A stretch of 19,565 bases of DNA from Deltaproteobacteria bacterium (GCA_030616835.1 JAUWWP010000013.1:1-19565); one strand, 5' to 3'; shown: positions 7,883 to 15,999, numbered from the stretch's first letter. Numbers and translations: made by a program. The notes: generated by a model from the letters alone, not told the origin.

Positions 7883-8218
7883 ATGGTTCACCTTTTGCGT
7901 TCTCGCGCCACTAAGCAACAATTGGACGAAATGCTTGAAGCACTCGGCGTTTATGTCAAATTAGCGGTAGACATTCGGCGAGGGAGCCTCGCTGGCGGTG
8001 GAGTGCTTCACGCTGACTGTGAGGCAGTTTTGCTCGAAGATAGTAGTAAACAAGAGGACATTTGGGGAGCAGACTGGATTCCGTCTACGCAGCAGATACG
8101 CTATGAAGCACTAATCAATATTAGGCCACGTCAGAATAATTCTTCAATGAAGATCATCGATCAATCTATTTGCGATCGCGTCGCCGAGATAGTGCAGCAT
8201 TTGCTGGGGGGCGTATGA
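7883..8218 (+). CDS. DUF5674-like small protein
   Basis: This 111-residue protein matches my memory of the DUF5674 family along its whole length. The recognisable core is VDIRRGSLAGGGVLHADC (32-49), VLLEDSSKQEDIWGADW (52-68) and ALINIRPRQNNSSM (78-91). No biochemical role of the family is known to me. There is no signal peptide or membrane segment. Its stop codon overlaps the ATG of the next gene (ATGA at 8215-8218), so the two are translationally coupled and probably work together. The upstream ribosome site is weak, and an 80-base leader with a hairpin separates it from the ferredoxin-like gene. Small, tightly coupled gene pairs of this size are often toxin-antitoxin-like or regulatory, but nothing in the sequence proves that here. 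Confidence 0.8.
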   Translation: MVHLLRSRATKQQLDEMLEALGVYVKLAVDIRRGSLAGGGVLHADCEAVLLEDSSKQEDIWGADWIPSTQQIRYEALINIRPRQNNSSMKIIDQSICDRVAEIVQHLLGGV

Positions 8219-8562
8219 AAGATTGGACGGCTATCCGAGATCGATACTTGCGTGATGAATTCTCTGTTCGATTAGGTGGTTTGGCGGCCAACCTGGCCCG
8301 CATCAAATCGTTCTCCGACCATTCTGAACACCATGATGTAGTTGAGAGTTTGCTGGAAGAAAGTAAGTTCTTTATAGAGTGGACTGTCCTTGATGCAGGA
8401 TTGGATTTGCAAGCGGAATTGGTTGAACTACAGGTCCAGTTGGCCCGATGGCAGTACAGTTGGCCAAAAATCTGGGCTGATTCTGGGCAGCGGAGAGCTA
8501 TAGTCGAACAAGCAATCGCCTGGTCAGAACGCTTGTTGGAGATATCAGGCCTGTTGCGCTGA
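8215..8562 (+). CDS. Unrecognised helical protein, partner of the DUF5674-like protein
   Basis: This 115-residue protein starts at the ATG overlapping the stop of the DUF5674-like gene. A longer in-frame version from 8170 would overlap that gene by 49 bases and is less likely. It begins MKDWTAIRDRYL and contains the well-spaced motifs RLGGLAANLARIKSFSD and VVESLLEESKFFIEW, followed by a leucine/glutamine-rich helix (LQAELVELQVQLARWQ). It appears all alpha-helical, acidic-to-neutral and cytoplasmic. I recall similar unnamed proteins in cyanobacteria and other phyla next to DUF5674 genes, but cannot confirm this. Function is unknown; an antitoxin, chaperone or HEPN-like helical bundle are possible but unproven. 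Confidence 0.72.
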   Translation: MKDWTAIRDRYLRDEFSVRLGGLAANLARIKSFSDHSEHHDVVESLLEESKFFIEWTVLDAGLDLQAELVELQVQLARWQYSWPKIWADSGQRRAIVEQAIAWSERLLEISGLLR

Positions 8563-8603
8563 GGAGCTACGCCGCCGTACCACTTAACTTACAATAATTG
8601 AAG

Positions 8604-8698
8604 CACGGCCCCTATTTTACAAAAAGGATTCATCCTACTTCGTAGCAAGCTACTACGTAGGGTTCATCCTCTCTTTACCTCACTTGTCCGGGGCCGTG
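8604..8698. repeat. Inverted-repeat-bounded segment between convergent genes
   Basis: CACGGCCCC (8604-8612) and GGGGCCGTG (8690-8698) are perfect inverted repeats 77 bases apart. Inside are an imperfect hairpin with GTAGC and GCTAC arms around AA (about 8635-8660) and a near-direct repeat of GGATTCATCCT/GGGTTCATCCT on its two sides. The histidine kinase stop codon (8664-8666) lies inside. It sits between the ends of convergent genes and may act as a two-way terminator, but the organised ends also suggest a small inserted element. Confidence 0.45.
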
Positions 8699-11552
8699 TC
8701 CTGAGCCCCGATGGCCATCGGGGTCGAAGGACCTGTCCTGAGCCCTGTCGAAGGAAAGGCAGCTCCACCACAAAAGCGGTTCCCCCCTTCTTTCTCGGCT
8801 CAACCCAGATCTTCCCGCCGTGATCCTGGACGATCTTTTTTGATATCGTAAGCCCTATGCCCGGACGTCCCTTCTTGGTGCTGTAAAAAGGATCGAAAAC
8901 CTTCTCCCGATGACTCTCCGGGATGCCGGGACCCCTATCCTTTACCGCAATGACCGCGCATTGCTTGTTCGTATCGATGCGGCAAGCGATCGCAATGGTA
9001 TCACCGGCCTGGGATACATCAATCGCATTTTGGACGAGGTTGACTAAGACCTGAATAATTCTATCCTGCTCCGCATTGAGTGGGGGCATGTCCTTGGGCA
9101 GGGTCTTCCTGATTTTAACTCCCCTGGATTGCAATAAACCCTGCTTCAGGTAAATGACTTCGTTGATGAGCGTTGTAATTTGAAGGGGAGCCCGTTCCGC
9201 CTCCAGCCGGACAGTGAAGTTAAGGAGCTGATTGATCAAACGGTCCAACCGCATGATCTCTTGGAAAACGAACTCGAAGGTTTCCTTTTGAGCCTCATCT
9301 AATTTTAAACGATGCTGCAATACCTGGATGCCGCTCGAGATGGCGAAAAACGGGTTCTTGATCTCGTGGGCAACGTCCCCGGCGATCTCGACCATCGTGG
9401 CCAGCTTCTCCTTCGCTCGGAGTTCCTCCTCCATCCGCTTCTGCTCGGTGATGTCGGTGCTAAGAATCAAAACTGATTTTGCCTTTCCTGATCTATCCTT
9501 AATTGGTTGCCTACTTGAAATAAAATAATGCATAACTCCTTGAATTGGAGCTGAAAATTCTGAGATCTGCCCTTGCCCTGAACGCAATATTTCGCTTATG
9601 ACTGCCATCCTCTCATCAGCAACCTCCTTCGGGAAGACATCCCATAATGTCTTGCCGATAAAATCTTGTGGCTTCCCTCCGAAAAGTTCCGCTGTGGATT
9701 TATTCATAAGCAGGAACCCGCCGTCACCGTCTATCACACTAATTGCTTCGGCAGCACTTTCCACTAAAAGCCTATAATCTTCTTCGCTCTTCCGCAGCGC
9801 CTCCTCCATTTTCTTGCGCTCGGTGATGTTTTTGGTGAAAACAGCGAGCCCATCCTGGGTGGGATAGACGCTGGCTTCAAAGACATAGTTTATGTTATGA
9901 ACGGCATACTCGTTCACAAAAGTTTGGGATTGTTGTGTCTTTAATACCTTTCGGTAAATAGCAACAATTCTTTTAGTACCTTCCCCGTCTGGAAAAATCT
10001 CGAAGAAAGACTTTCCGAGGGCATCTTCCGCTTTAATTCCTGTCATTTCTTCAGATGCTTTGTTCCAATAGGTGAATATTAAGTCCTTATCCATTGCAAA
10101 GAAAATGTCGGTAATACTCTCAGCAAGCTTCCTATAATTCTCCTCGCTCTTCCGCAGCTTTTCCTCCACCTGCTTGCGCTCGGTGATGTCTTCGCAAACC
10201 ATTGCAACTCCCAGAGGATTTCCTTTTATGTCAAAAACAACATCTGATCTCAGGTAAACCGGGAAGGAGCTTCCATCCTTTCGGACATTAACGCTTTCCC
10301 TTTCCCCTCTTTTAAAAGTTTTTATCTCTTCCACCGTCATCGGTCTTCGCAATTCGGGAGGGGCTAAGATTGCCACATCTTTTCCGATCAACTCTTCCGG
10401 AGTATCATAGCCATGCATTTCTACCTCGGCCGGATTTGTATAAAGGATTCTTCTACTCTTATCTGAAAAAGTAAACCCAATTTGGGTAGTCTTGAATGCT
10501 TTTTCGAAGATCCGTAACTCCTCCTCCGCCTTCTGGCGCTCGGTGAAGTCAGTGATTATTCCGATCACGTGAGGTTTTCCCTCCCGGGTAACGGGTGCAA
10601 GATTTATGTCGAGGAAGCGATATGATCCATTTGCGGCCTTCAAACGCGCCTGATAGTTGGTTGGCTCACCATGCAGTGCTTTTAACAAATGGGAGGTGCT
10701 TTTTTTGAGATCATCGGGATGGATGTACCCTCCCGCACGCTTTCCAATCCAATCCTTATAACTGTATCCTAAGATATTAGCGGCAGTGGGATTGATGAAG
10801 ACATACTTGACGTTATTATCAATAACAAAAATCCCTACGGATGCACTGTTAATTATACTATCCAAAAACTCTGTTTTATATCGCAGCTCCTCCTCTGCCC
10901 GCTTCCGCTCGGTGATATCGCGGGTGATTCCAAGAAGCTCAACAAGTTGGCCATTCTGGTCACGTAAAAAATTCGCTTTGGTCTCGGTCCAAACCGTGGA
11001 GCCATCTTTACGTTTGACCTCAAGCTCAAGCGTTCTCGCCCTAAAGAGGTCCTTTTGTCCCTCTTTTTCTATAGCCAGCTCTTCTTCAAATGCCTTCATA
11101 ACAGTATCAAAAGAGGCAGGGGTCAACATTTCTTCCAGTGTCAGGGACATTGTTTCCTTAACAGTGTAGCCTATCAGGTGCTCTATGAAAGGACTTACAT
11201 AAGTAGGTCTAAGGTTCATATCAAGAGTCCATATGATATCCGTAATGTTTTCGGTAATTAGCTGATAGTGACTTTGGAGCCATTTAGGAAACTCCATATC
11301 ATAGGCCGTCATGAGCTGCGTCAGGGGTGCTGTGGTGGAACGGGCGGCGTCCGGTAAAGTCATCTCCGGAGCCTCGTTAGCCAGGCGAAGAAGCACTTCT
11401 TCGTGCATCTTTGCAATCTCCCCGAGCGGGACTCTTGCCAGCATCAGATCGCGCCCCAGTTCCGCGGCCTCACTTAGTTCCGTTTCCTCAGACCCGGCAA
11501 GGCAGGTTCTGAACAGCGAAAAATACCTGTCCCTAATCGCCTGTTCAATCAT
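8664..11552 (-). CDS. Five-PAS sensor histidine kinase with RsbRD/RsbU-N-like N-terminus
   Basis: This 962-residue protein has no signal peptide or membrane segment, so it should sense a cytoplasmic cue. Residues 1-95 resemble the helical N-domain of RsbRD/RsbU (RCxxGSEETELSEAAELGR-type region). Five PAS/PAC units follow at about 98-216, 226-340, 346-458, 468-578 and 588-703, each ending in a D-I-T-E-R-K-like linker. The kinase core has His729 in GDVAHEIKNPFFA, the N box NLVQNAID (Asn842), G1 DRGPGIP, the F box FDPFYSTK and G2 GRPGIGLTISKK. The kinase domain proper ends near residue 933; the remaining roughly 30 residues come from repeat DNA. The ATG at 11552 has AGGAGGT 6 bases upstream. A promoter lies at 11743-11771. 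No response regulator is adjacent; the orphan receiver at 17332-17706 is a possible partner only by proximity. Confidence 0.93.
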   Translation of the reverse strand: MIEQAIRDRYFSLFRTCLAGSEETELSEAAELGRDLMLARVPLGEIAKMHEEVLLRLANEAPEMTLPDAARSTTAPLTQLMTAYDMEFPKWLQSHYQLITENITDIIWTLDMNLRPTYVSPFIEHLIGYTVKETMSLTLEEMLTPASFDTVMKAFEEELAIEKEGQKDLFRARTLELEVKRKDGSTVWTETKANFLRDQNGQLVELLGITRDITERKRAEEELRYKTEFLDSIINSASVGIFVIDNNVKYVFINPTAANILGYSYKDWIGKRAGGYIHPDDLKKSTSHLLKALHGEPTNYQARLKAANGSYRFLDINLAPVTREGKPHVIGIITDFTERQKAEEELRIFEKAFKTTQIGFTFSDKSRRILYTNPAEVEMHGYDTPEELIGKDVAILAPPELRRPMTVEEIKTFKRGERESVNVRKDGSSFPVYLRSDVVFDIKGNPLGVAMVCEDITERKQVEEKLRKSEENYRKLAESITDIFFAMDKDLIFTYWNKASEEMTGIKAEDALGKSFFEIFPDGEGTKRIVAIYRKVLKTQQSQTFVNEYAVHNINYVFEASVYPTQDGLAVFTKNITERKKMEEALRKSEEDYRLLVESAAEAISVIDGDGGFLLMNKSTAELFGGKPQDFIGKTLWDVFPKEVADERMAVISEILRSGQGQISEFSAPIQGVMHYFISSRQPIKDRSGKAKSVLILSTDITEQKRMEEELRAKEKLATMVEIAGDVAHEIKNPFFAISSGIQVLQHRLKLDEAQKETFEFVFQEIMRLDRLINQLLNFTVRLEAERAPLQITTLINEVIYLKQGLLQSRGVKIRKTLPKDMPPLNAEQDRIIQVLVNLVQNAIDVSQAGDTIAIACRIDTNKQCAVIAVKDRGPGIPESHREKVFDPFYSTKKGRPGIGLTISKKIVQDHGGKIWVEPRKKGGTAFVVELPFLRQGSGQVLRPRWPSGLRTRPRTSEVKRG
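8698..8759. repeat. GTCCTGAG/TCGAAGGAC dispersed repeat, two copies
   Basis: Two units of a GTCCTGAG...TCGAAGGA repeat stand in tandem: 8698-8732, whose centre is the 18-base palindrome CCCCGATGGCCATCGGGG (8706-8723), and about 8735-8754 (GTCCTGAGCCCTGTCGAAGG). A related copy lies at 3657-3676. Both units are within the 3' end of the histidine kinase frame, which reads through them as LRQGSGQ and following residues. Confidence 0.65.
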
Positions 11553-11646
11553 CGGGTGACCTCCTACTGAATACCAAGATCCCCGTGTCGTCCATATCCC
11601 GCAAGTAAGCGTATACTCTACGGCCGAGTTTCTGCTGGACTGTCAT
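11545..11646 (-). CDS. Possible 33-residue leader peptide upstream of the kinase
   Basis: A short frame in the kinase leader begins MTVQQKLGRRVYAYLRDM and ends GILVFSRRSPDD, with its TGA overlapping the kinase start by 8 bases. The in-frame codons before the ATG (AELREARSVAEI) also look protein-like back to a TAG. Its own ribosome site (GGAG, 3 bases away) is poorly spaced. It could be a coupled leader peptide, the remnant of a longer lost gene, or chance. Confidence 0.22.
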   Translation of the reverse strand: MTVQQKLGRRVYAYLRDMDDTGILVFSRRSPDD

Positions 11647-11742
11647 AATCTCCGCAACGGACCTCGCCTCCCTTAGTTCAGCCGTGGTCCTCTATCTCCT
11701 TTACATTCGTGACTGCGCGGGTACACAGCTATATAACCACTC

Positions 11743-11771
11743 CCTATATCAGGGGTCTGGAGGTTTGTCAA
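11743..11771 (-). promoter_or_regulatory. Predicted sigma70 promoter of the sensor kinase gene
   Basis: On the minus strand a consensus TTGACA (11766-11771) is followed after exactly 17 bases by TATAGG (11743-11748). The transcript would start near 11736 and carry a leader of about 185 bases before the kinase ATG at 11552, containing the short frame at 11545-11646. Confidence 0.6.
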
Positions 11772-12083
11772 GTGTTTCCGGAATTTCACCCTGTTATTTG
11801 GATGAATTGCAGCAAATACCATACCAATTTCTGAATAAATAGAAAACAAAGCAATTTTACTGTTTCTTGAAGTTGGCTTTAGCGATCAGGCTGGCCTCCC
11901 AAGGTTCTCTCCCGGCAGTGGTTCAGGGGGTTCAGGGAACAATAGGTGGATAAGGCGTCAGTAGAATTAAAAAAATGGAAAAAGAATAAATATGGCAGTA
12001 AGTTAACCCCGACTGTCGTCAATTGCTGCTGTCGGACATTACGATGAGTATTAGAGGGGCAGGTTATATTTCTTGATCTTCAT
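11772..12083. other. Non-coding gap between the redox operon and the kinase promoter
   Basis: About 310 AT-rich bases separate the stop of the CCG-domain gene at 12084 from the kinase promoter. I see no credible gene. Weak features are a CCGAC/GTCGG inverted repeat (12009-12013 with 12031-12035) and a short direct repeat GGTTCAGGG near 11930. None is a clear terminator. Confidence 0.4.
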
Positions 12084-13244
12084 TTAGTTTGAAGCGGAAC
12101 GCGCTTTTATGATCTCGGCGAGATCCATCACACGGAGCTTTTCTTCTAAGTTCTCTGCCTTGATTGCGTCTTCGAGCATTTTGGCGCATTTGGGGCAGGC
12201 AACGGCAAGGACCTGGGCCCCGGTCTCAGCGGCCTCCCGCACCCTTACCCGAGCGGGACTGTCGGTTCCACCTCCCAGGATATCCGTAAAGAAGTTCCCC
12301 CCGCCTCCGCCGCAGCAAAGGGCGTCACTCATGGCTCGGTCCATCTCGATCAACTCAACGCTTGGTAGTGCCCGCAAAACTTGCCTGGGCGCCAGGTACT
12401 CCTGGTTATGGCGGCCGAGATAGCATGGGTCGTGAAAAGTGACCCGTAAAGGCTTGCCTGAAATATGCCTCCCTTTTTCCATCGACTTAGCCAGGATCTG
12501 GCTGTAGTGATAGACTTGGAAGACCCCGCCGAACTTGGGGTACTCGTTCTTCATGGCGTGATAGGCATGAGGCGAGAGGGTAATGATCTTCTTGACGCCT
12601 CCGCTTTGAAATTTTTCGATGTTCTGTCGGGCAATCATTTCAAAGAGCCCCGACTCTCCCAAGGCCCTGACCTCGTTTCCGTCGCAACGCTCGTCGGCGC
12701 CCAAAATCCCAAAGGAGACGCCCCAGTCTTTGAGCAAGCTTGAGGCGGCGCGGGCCATCTTCTGCCCACGCCCGTCGTAAGAGCCCACACATCCCGCATA
12801 AAAGAGATACTCTTGCCCGGCATAGGGCACGAGTCCTAACCCTTCCGCCCAATTTCCCCGGTCGGCTTCGGGAAGCTTATAGGGATTTCCATATAAGCGG
12901 ATACCTTCAAGGTAGTCTTTCACCATAGGAGGGACGGCCCCCTCGTTCACCAATTCCCCTCTCCCCGCAATGAGTGCATTGAGCAGGTCATCCTTGAACT
13001 TGGTGAAGACACAATGCTCCACGCAATTACGGCAAGCGGCACAGGAAAAAAGGATATCAGAGAGATGTGGACTGGTCTGGATCTCCCCGTCGAGCCACGC
13101 CCGGAGCAGCCACATGCGCGCCCCCGGCGAGTAAGTCTCGAACCGGAACTTCAGATAGGAAGGGCAGTTCAGGTCCAGGTAGCTGCCGGGCAGTTTGCAG
13201 TATCCGCACCGGAAACATCGGTGAAGAATCTCTGCGTGTTCCAT
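12084..13244 (-). CDS. CCG-domain Fe-S oxidoreductase subunit (GlcF/HdrD-like)
   Basis: This 386-residue protein has two N-terminal [4Fe-4S] motifs, C10-x2-C13-x2-C16-x10-C27 and C68-x2-C71-x2-C74-x3-C78, followed by two CCG-type domains. The second CCG domain is complete: Cys274 (HDPCYLGRH), Cys310-Cys311 (CCGGGGG), Cys350 and Cys353 (CPKC). The first is degenerate: Cys152 (GCVGSYDG) and Cys187 (ERCDGNE) remain, but the usual C-x-x-C is SPHA (224-227). Such subunits accept electrons from a flavoprotein dehydrogenase, as in glycolate oxidase and heterodisulfide reductase. The ATG at 13244 shares its A with the TGA of the FAD gene (TGATG), so translation is coupled. An upstream in-frame start at 13379 would run 135 bases into that gene and is rejected. 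It is the last gene of the operon. Confidence 0.9.
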   Translation of the reverse strand: MEHAEILHRCFRCGYCKLPGSYLDLNCPSYLKFRFETYSPGARMWLLRAWLDGEIQTSPHLSDILFSCAACRNCVEHCVFTKFKDDLLNALIAGRGELVNEGAVPPMVKDYLEGIRLYGNPYKLPEADRGNWAEGLGLVPYAGQEYLFYAGCVGSYDGRGQKMARAASSLLKDWGVSFGILGADERCDGNEVRALGESGLFEMIARQNIEKFQSGGVKKIITLSPHAYHAMKNEYPKFGGVFQVYHYSQILAKSMEKGRHISGKPLRVTFHDPCYLGRHNQEYLAPRQVLRALPSVELIEMDRAMSDALCCGGGGGNFFTDILGGGTDSPARVRVREAAETGAQVLAVACPKCAKMLEDAIKAENLEEKLRVMDLAEIIKARSASN

Positions 13245-14623
13245 CAGTCCACCTCCCAATTCCCCGGGTTCATAATGCCTTTTGGATCGAGTAAGGCGCG
13301 AAGACGGTTCATTAACGCAAATGTATTGGGGTCCATCTTTCGGATGATCTGCTTCTGGCCCGGAGCTTCGGCCTTCCACGGAATCCCGCCCATCTCCAGG
13401 ACCATCTCGTTCGTATCTTCAAGGGCCCCCTGGGCATTTTTTACATCGGCTGCTTCCGCCCGGTTGAATGGATATGCGAAAAAGAACATCATGCAGTGGC
13501 CCAGGCCGACGATCCGCGCCCCTAAGGAATAGGTGATCCCGTGGTTCTCCGCGATCTCGATCCCCTTTCGGTATGCTTGGGGAAAGAGTTCGATCGGCAT
13601 AATGGCCCCCACATATTCGAATCCGCCTCCCTTTCTGACATCGGCAAAACGAGTGAGGGCTGTCTGGGGTGCTTCCAGGAAGGGTCCTTTCAAATCGGGG
13701 AACAACGGCATGAATCCGCCAACCTTTTGGTCGATATACTTACGAACGGATTCGCGGAGCATGTCGCGCTTTAAGGTTAACTCTCTCCTGGTCTCGGCCC
13801 CGTAATTGATGATGAGCATTTGGAGACCCTGGAGCCATTCTGGCCTGGGGGCCATCGCAGCCATTAAGTCCTCCGCCACCTGAACGCGCGTCAACTGATG
13901 GAGTATATCCGGGATCAGTTCCGGGTCCTCAGTCACAAAGATCCGCACATCATTAAAGGGCCGGTTAGGAAAGAGCTTGATGGCGAGTTTTGTCACCACC
14001 CCCGTGGTTCCCGCCCACCCGAGGAACAGCCCAGCCAGGTCGGGGAGGGGGGAGCGGGAAAACCAATAAGGGGAGGCTGCACAGGAGCCGATCAGCGCAA
14101 CCTCGCCCGTGGGCAGAACGACCTCGAGTCCATTGAGCATTTCGGAATGGAATCCCCCGGCAGCGGAAAGGTGACCCGAGCCGTGGATGAGCACGTTCCC
14201 GCCTATCGTGGCGATAGGTGGGGAGTCCGGTATCGAATGCTTGAGGCTCGGGTGATGCTTTTTGAGGTATGCCTGCAGCATCCCCTGCGCGGTCCCGGCC
14301 TCAACGACCGTATAGCTGCTGGTTTCGTTCACCTCCAGGATCCGGTTCATCCGTTTCATATCCAGGACGATGCCCCCTTTGAGAGGCCTGGTGATGCCAG
14401 ACAGCGTAAGACCTCCCCCCATAGGCACAATGGGTATCTCCTTTTGGTTGGCCAGAAGCACAATCTTCTGAACTTCCTCGGTCGAGTTGGGCATAGCCAC
14501 AAAGTCCGGATAACTTGGCTCCATGGTCCCCATATCACGCGAATAGATGAATAGCTCTTCCGGATGATTTGAAACGAATTGCTCTCCAACAATCTTTACA
14601 AGTTCCTGGTATATTTCTTCCAT
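13244..14623 (-). CDS. FAD-linked oxidase/dehydrogenase (GlcD/VAO type)
   Basis: This 459-residue protein is an FAD-binding dehydrogenase of the PCMH/VAO superfamily. Residues about 38-220 form the FAD-binding domain (VAMPNSTEEVQKIV, IVPMGGGLTLSG at 65-76, SPPIATIGGNVLIHGSG at 134-150, GWAGTTGVVTKLAI). The C-terminal substrate domain ends with LLDPKGIMNPGNW, typical of GlcD, D-lactate dehydrogenase and vanillyl-alcohol-oxidase relatives. Reactions in this family oxidise 2-hydroxy acids or benzylic alcohols; the substrate here cannot be told. It lies between two CCG-domain Fe-S genes, which should take its electrons. I chose the ATG at 14623, 4 bases after the previous stop with AGGATGG upstream; an earlier in-frame ATG at 14671 overlaps the upstream gene. 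Electron transfer to quinone or an Hdr-like complex is inference. Confidence 0.9.
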   Translation of the reverse strand: MEEIYQELVKIVGEQFVSNHPEELFIYSRDMGTMEPSYPDFVAMPNSTEEVQKIVLLANQKEIPIVPMGGGLTLSGITRPLKGGIVLDMKRMNRILEVNETSSYTVVEAGTAQGMLQAYLKKHHPSLKHSIPDSPPIATIGGNVLIHGSGHLSAAGGFHSEMLNGLEVVLPTGEVALIGSCAASPYWFSRSPLPDLAGLFLGWAGTTGVVTKLAIKLFPNRPFNDVRIFVTEDPELIPDILHQLTRVQVAEDLMAAMAPRPEWLQGLQMLIINYGAETRRELTLKRDMLRESVRKYIDQKVGGFMPLFPDLKGPFLEAPQTALTRFADVRKGGGFEYVGAIMPIELFPQAYRKGIEIAENHGITYSLGARIVGLGHCMMFFFAYPFNRAEAADVKNAQGALEDTNEMVLEMGGIPWKAEAPGQKQIIRKMDPNTFALMNRLRALLDPKGIMNPGNWEVD

Positions 14624-14627
14624 GAAA

Positions 14628-15659
14628 TCACCATCCTGTCCCTTCGCCCAGGGCGACTTGGCATAGTTCACTCATGAGGATCGGGGTTATTCCCCGCTCC
14701 GTCACTAATTCCTTCATGGTAAAAAAGCAGGCCGGACAATTGAAGACGCAATACTTGGCGCCGGCGGCCTCCATATCGTCGAGGTTTCTTTTTTGGATAT
14801 CGTCGGCTAAATCGTCCCGTTGCATTGCCCTGATGAGCATCCCACAGCACAGGGCATTCTCCCGATCATACTCCCGATCCACCCGATCCACACCAATCAG
14901 TTGGAAGATATCATCAACCCAGTGCTGGGCCTCTGGAATCAGGCGGTTGGAGCAAGGACGCTGGTAGGCCACCTTTTCATTGATAGGATGTATCTCACTT
15001 TTAAGCTCAGTAAGCCTTTTAGTGAGATATTCGAATAAATGGGTGGACTTGAAGGGGACCTCGATGCCGAAGGCCGGTGCAAGATGCGTAAATGCCCCGT
15101 AACATTCGTCGTGGAAACATATTAACTCATTAACACCGCTTTCTTTGAGATAGTAGTTCTGGATATTGTCGATCATCTGAGGAAGGCGCTCCCGGATTAC
15201 CGAGTTCTTGGCGAAATGAAGCCACATGATGTTGCAGAAGATATCGCTTCCCGCAATGGCCGAGGCTCCCTCGAAGAGCTTCCCCCGGATGAAGCCCAAT
15301 AGCATGGGGAAGAAACACATGTTGATCACCGGGGCATGAACCTTCTGGGGCACGATCTGCCCCCGGGGCCCCATCATTTTAACCTGCTGATTGGTCAGGG
15401 GGATGGGCACGGGCCACGTCCCCAACTCCTCCTGGCGATCCACGATCAGGTAAAAGGGGTGATTCCCGTATGGGCAATACTCCTCGCAGGCATAACAGGT
15501 GGCACACTCCGCGAGTACCCGCGAGTCCTCACCGGCAAGGATGCGCTGCCTCTCTTTCCTGGCATTTTCCAAGTCCAGATCCATGTACTGGCATCTTACC
15601 AGGCAGTCGAATGTCTCGCATTTAGCGCAAATTTCCGGGTCATATTTCAATCCATCCAC
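14628..15659 (-). CDS. CCG-domain Fe-S protein, first gene of the redox operon
   Basis: This 343-residue protein starts with two cysteine sets, C11-x2-C14-x4-C19-x3-C23 and C52-x2-C55-x2-C58-x3-C62 (CATCYACEEYCP), the second a normal [4Fe-4S] motif. Two CCG-type domains follow. The second is canonical, with Cys236 (RPCSNRL), Cys271-Cys272 (ALCCGML), Cys308 and Cys311 (NCPAC), and spacings of 34 and 35 as in HdrB, where they bind a non-cubane cluster. The first is altered: Cys115, a lone Cys142 (DIFCN), Cys181 and Cys186. No membrane segment is clear. The ATG at 15659 has AAAGGAG upstream. It leads a three-gene operon with the FAD oxidase 4 bases downstream, and most likely relays electrons between that flavoprotein and another carrier or a thiol/disulfide site. 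Confidence 0.88.
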   Translation of the reverse strand: MDGLKYDPEICAKCETFDCLVRCQYMDLDLENARKERQRILAGEDSRVLAECATCYACEEYCPYGNHPFYLIVDRQEELGTWPVPIPLTNQQVKMMGPRGQIVPQKVHAPVINMCFFPMLLGFIRGKLFEGASAIAGSDIFCNIMWLHFAKNSVIRERLPQMIDNIQNYYLKESGVNELICFHDECYGAFTHLAPAFGIEVPFKSTHLFEYLTKRLTELKSEIHPINEKVAYQRPCSNRLIPEAQHWVDDIFQLIGVDRVDREYDRENALCCGMLIRAMQRDDLADDIQKRNLDDMEAAGAKYCVFNCPACFFTMKELVTERGITPILMSELCQVALGEGTGW

Positions 15660-15752
15660 TACCCTTTCTCCTTTCCTGCCCCTTGATAAATGCTGGAAAT
15701 TGCTCTTTGAATGTTAAGATTTCAACCTCCTGAGCGGCCTTATCATAGCCGA

Positions 15753-15781
15753 ATCCTATCACCCCAAATAGCAAAAAGCAA
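15753..15781 (-). promoter_or_regulatory. Weak candidate promoter of the redox operon
   Basis: On the minus strand TTGCTT (15776-15781) and TAGGAT (15753-15758) are 17 bases apart, which would start transcription about 85 bases upstream of the ATG at 15659. Each hexamer matches consensus only partly. No better pair was seen in the 340-base divergent gap 15660-15999. Confidence 0.25.
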
Positions 15782-15891
15782 GGCAAAGGGGGACGTAGTT
15801 CCATTAGTTCCATAACTAAACCTTGAGATTATTTGAAAGTTTGGGGGGCAGAGCTTTGGAAAAGGATTCAAGGAGTCCCCCCCATCCTGAA

Positions 15892-15920
15892 TTGACACCT
15901 CCAGGCAAATTGTGTATGAT
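15892..15920 (+). promoter_or_regulatory. Near-consensus sigma70 promoter of the HTH-ferredoxin gene
   Basis: TTGACA (15892-15897), a 17-base spacer, and TATGAT (15915-15920) form an almost perfect housekeeping promoter. The start would be near 15927, giving a leader of about 73 bases to the ATG at 16000. This suggests strong, perhaps repressible, expression. Confidence 0.7.
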
Positions 15921-15999
15921 CTATTGAAACGCTGCATCCGATCCGGGAATCCAGCTCATCTCGATCCAGATGCAGACAACGATTAAAAGGAGGTTGATC

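Noticed and set aside
13245..13379. N-terminal extension of the last redox-operon protein
   Set aside because: The extended residues are the out-of-frame reading of the FAD gene's 3' end; the TGATG overlap gives the natural start at 13244.
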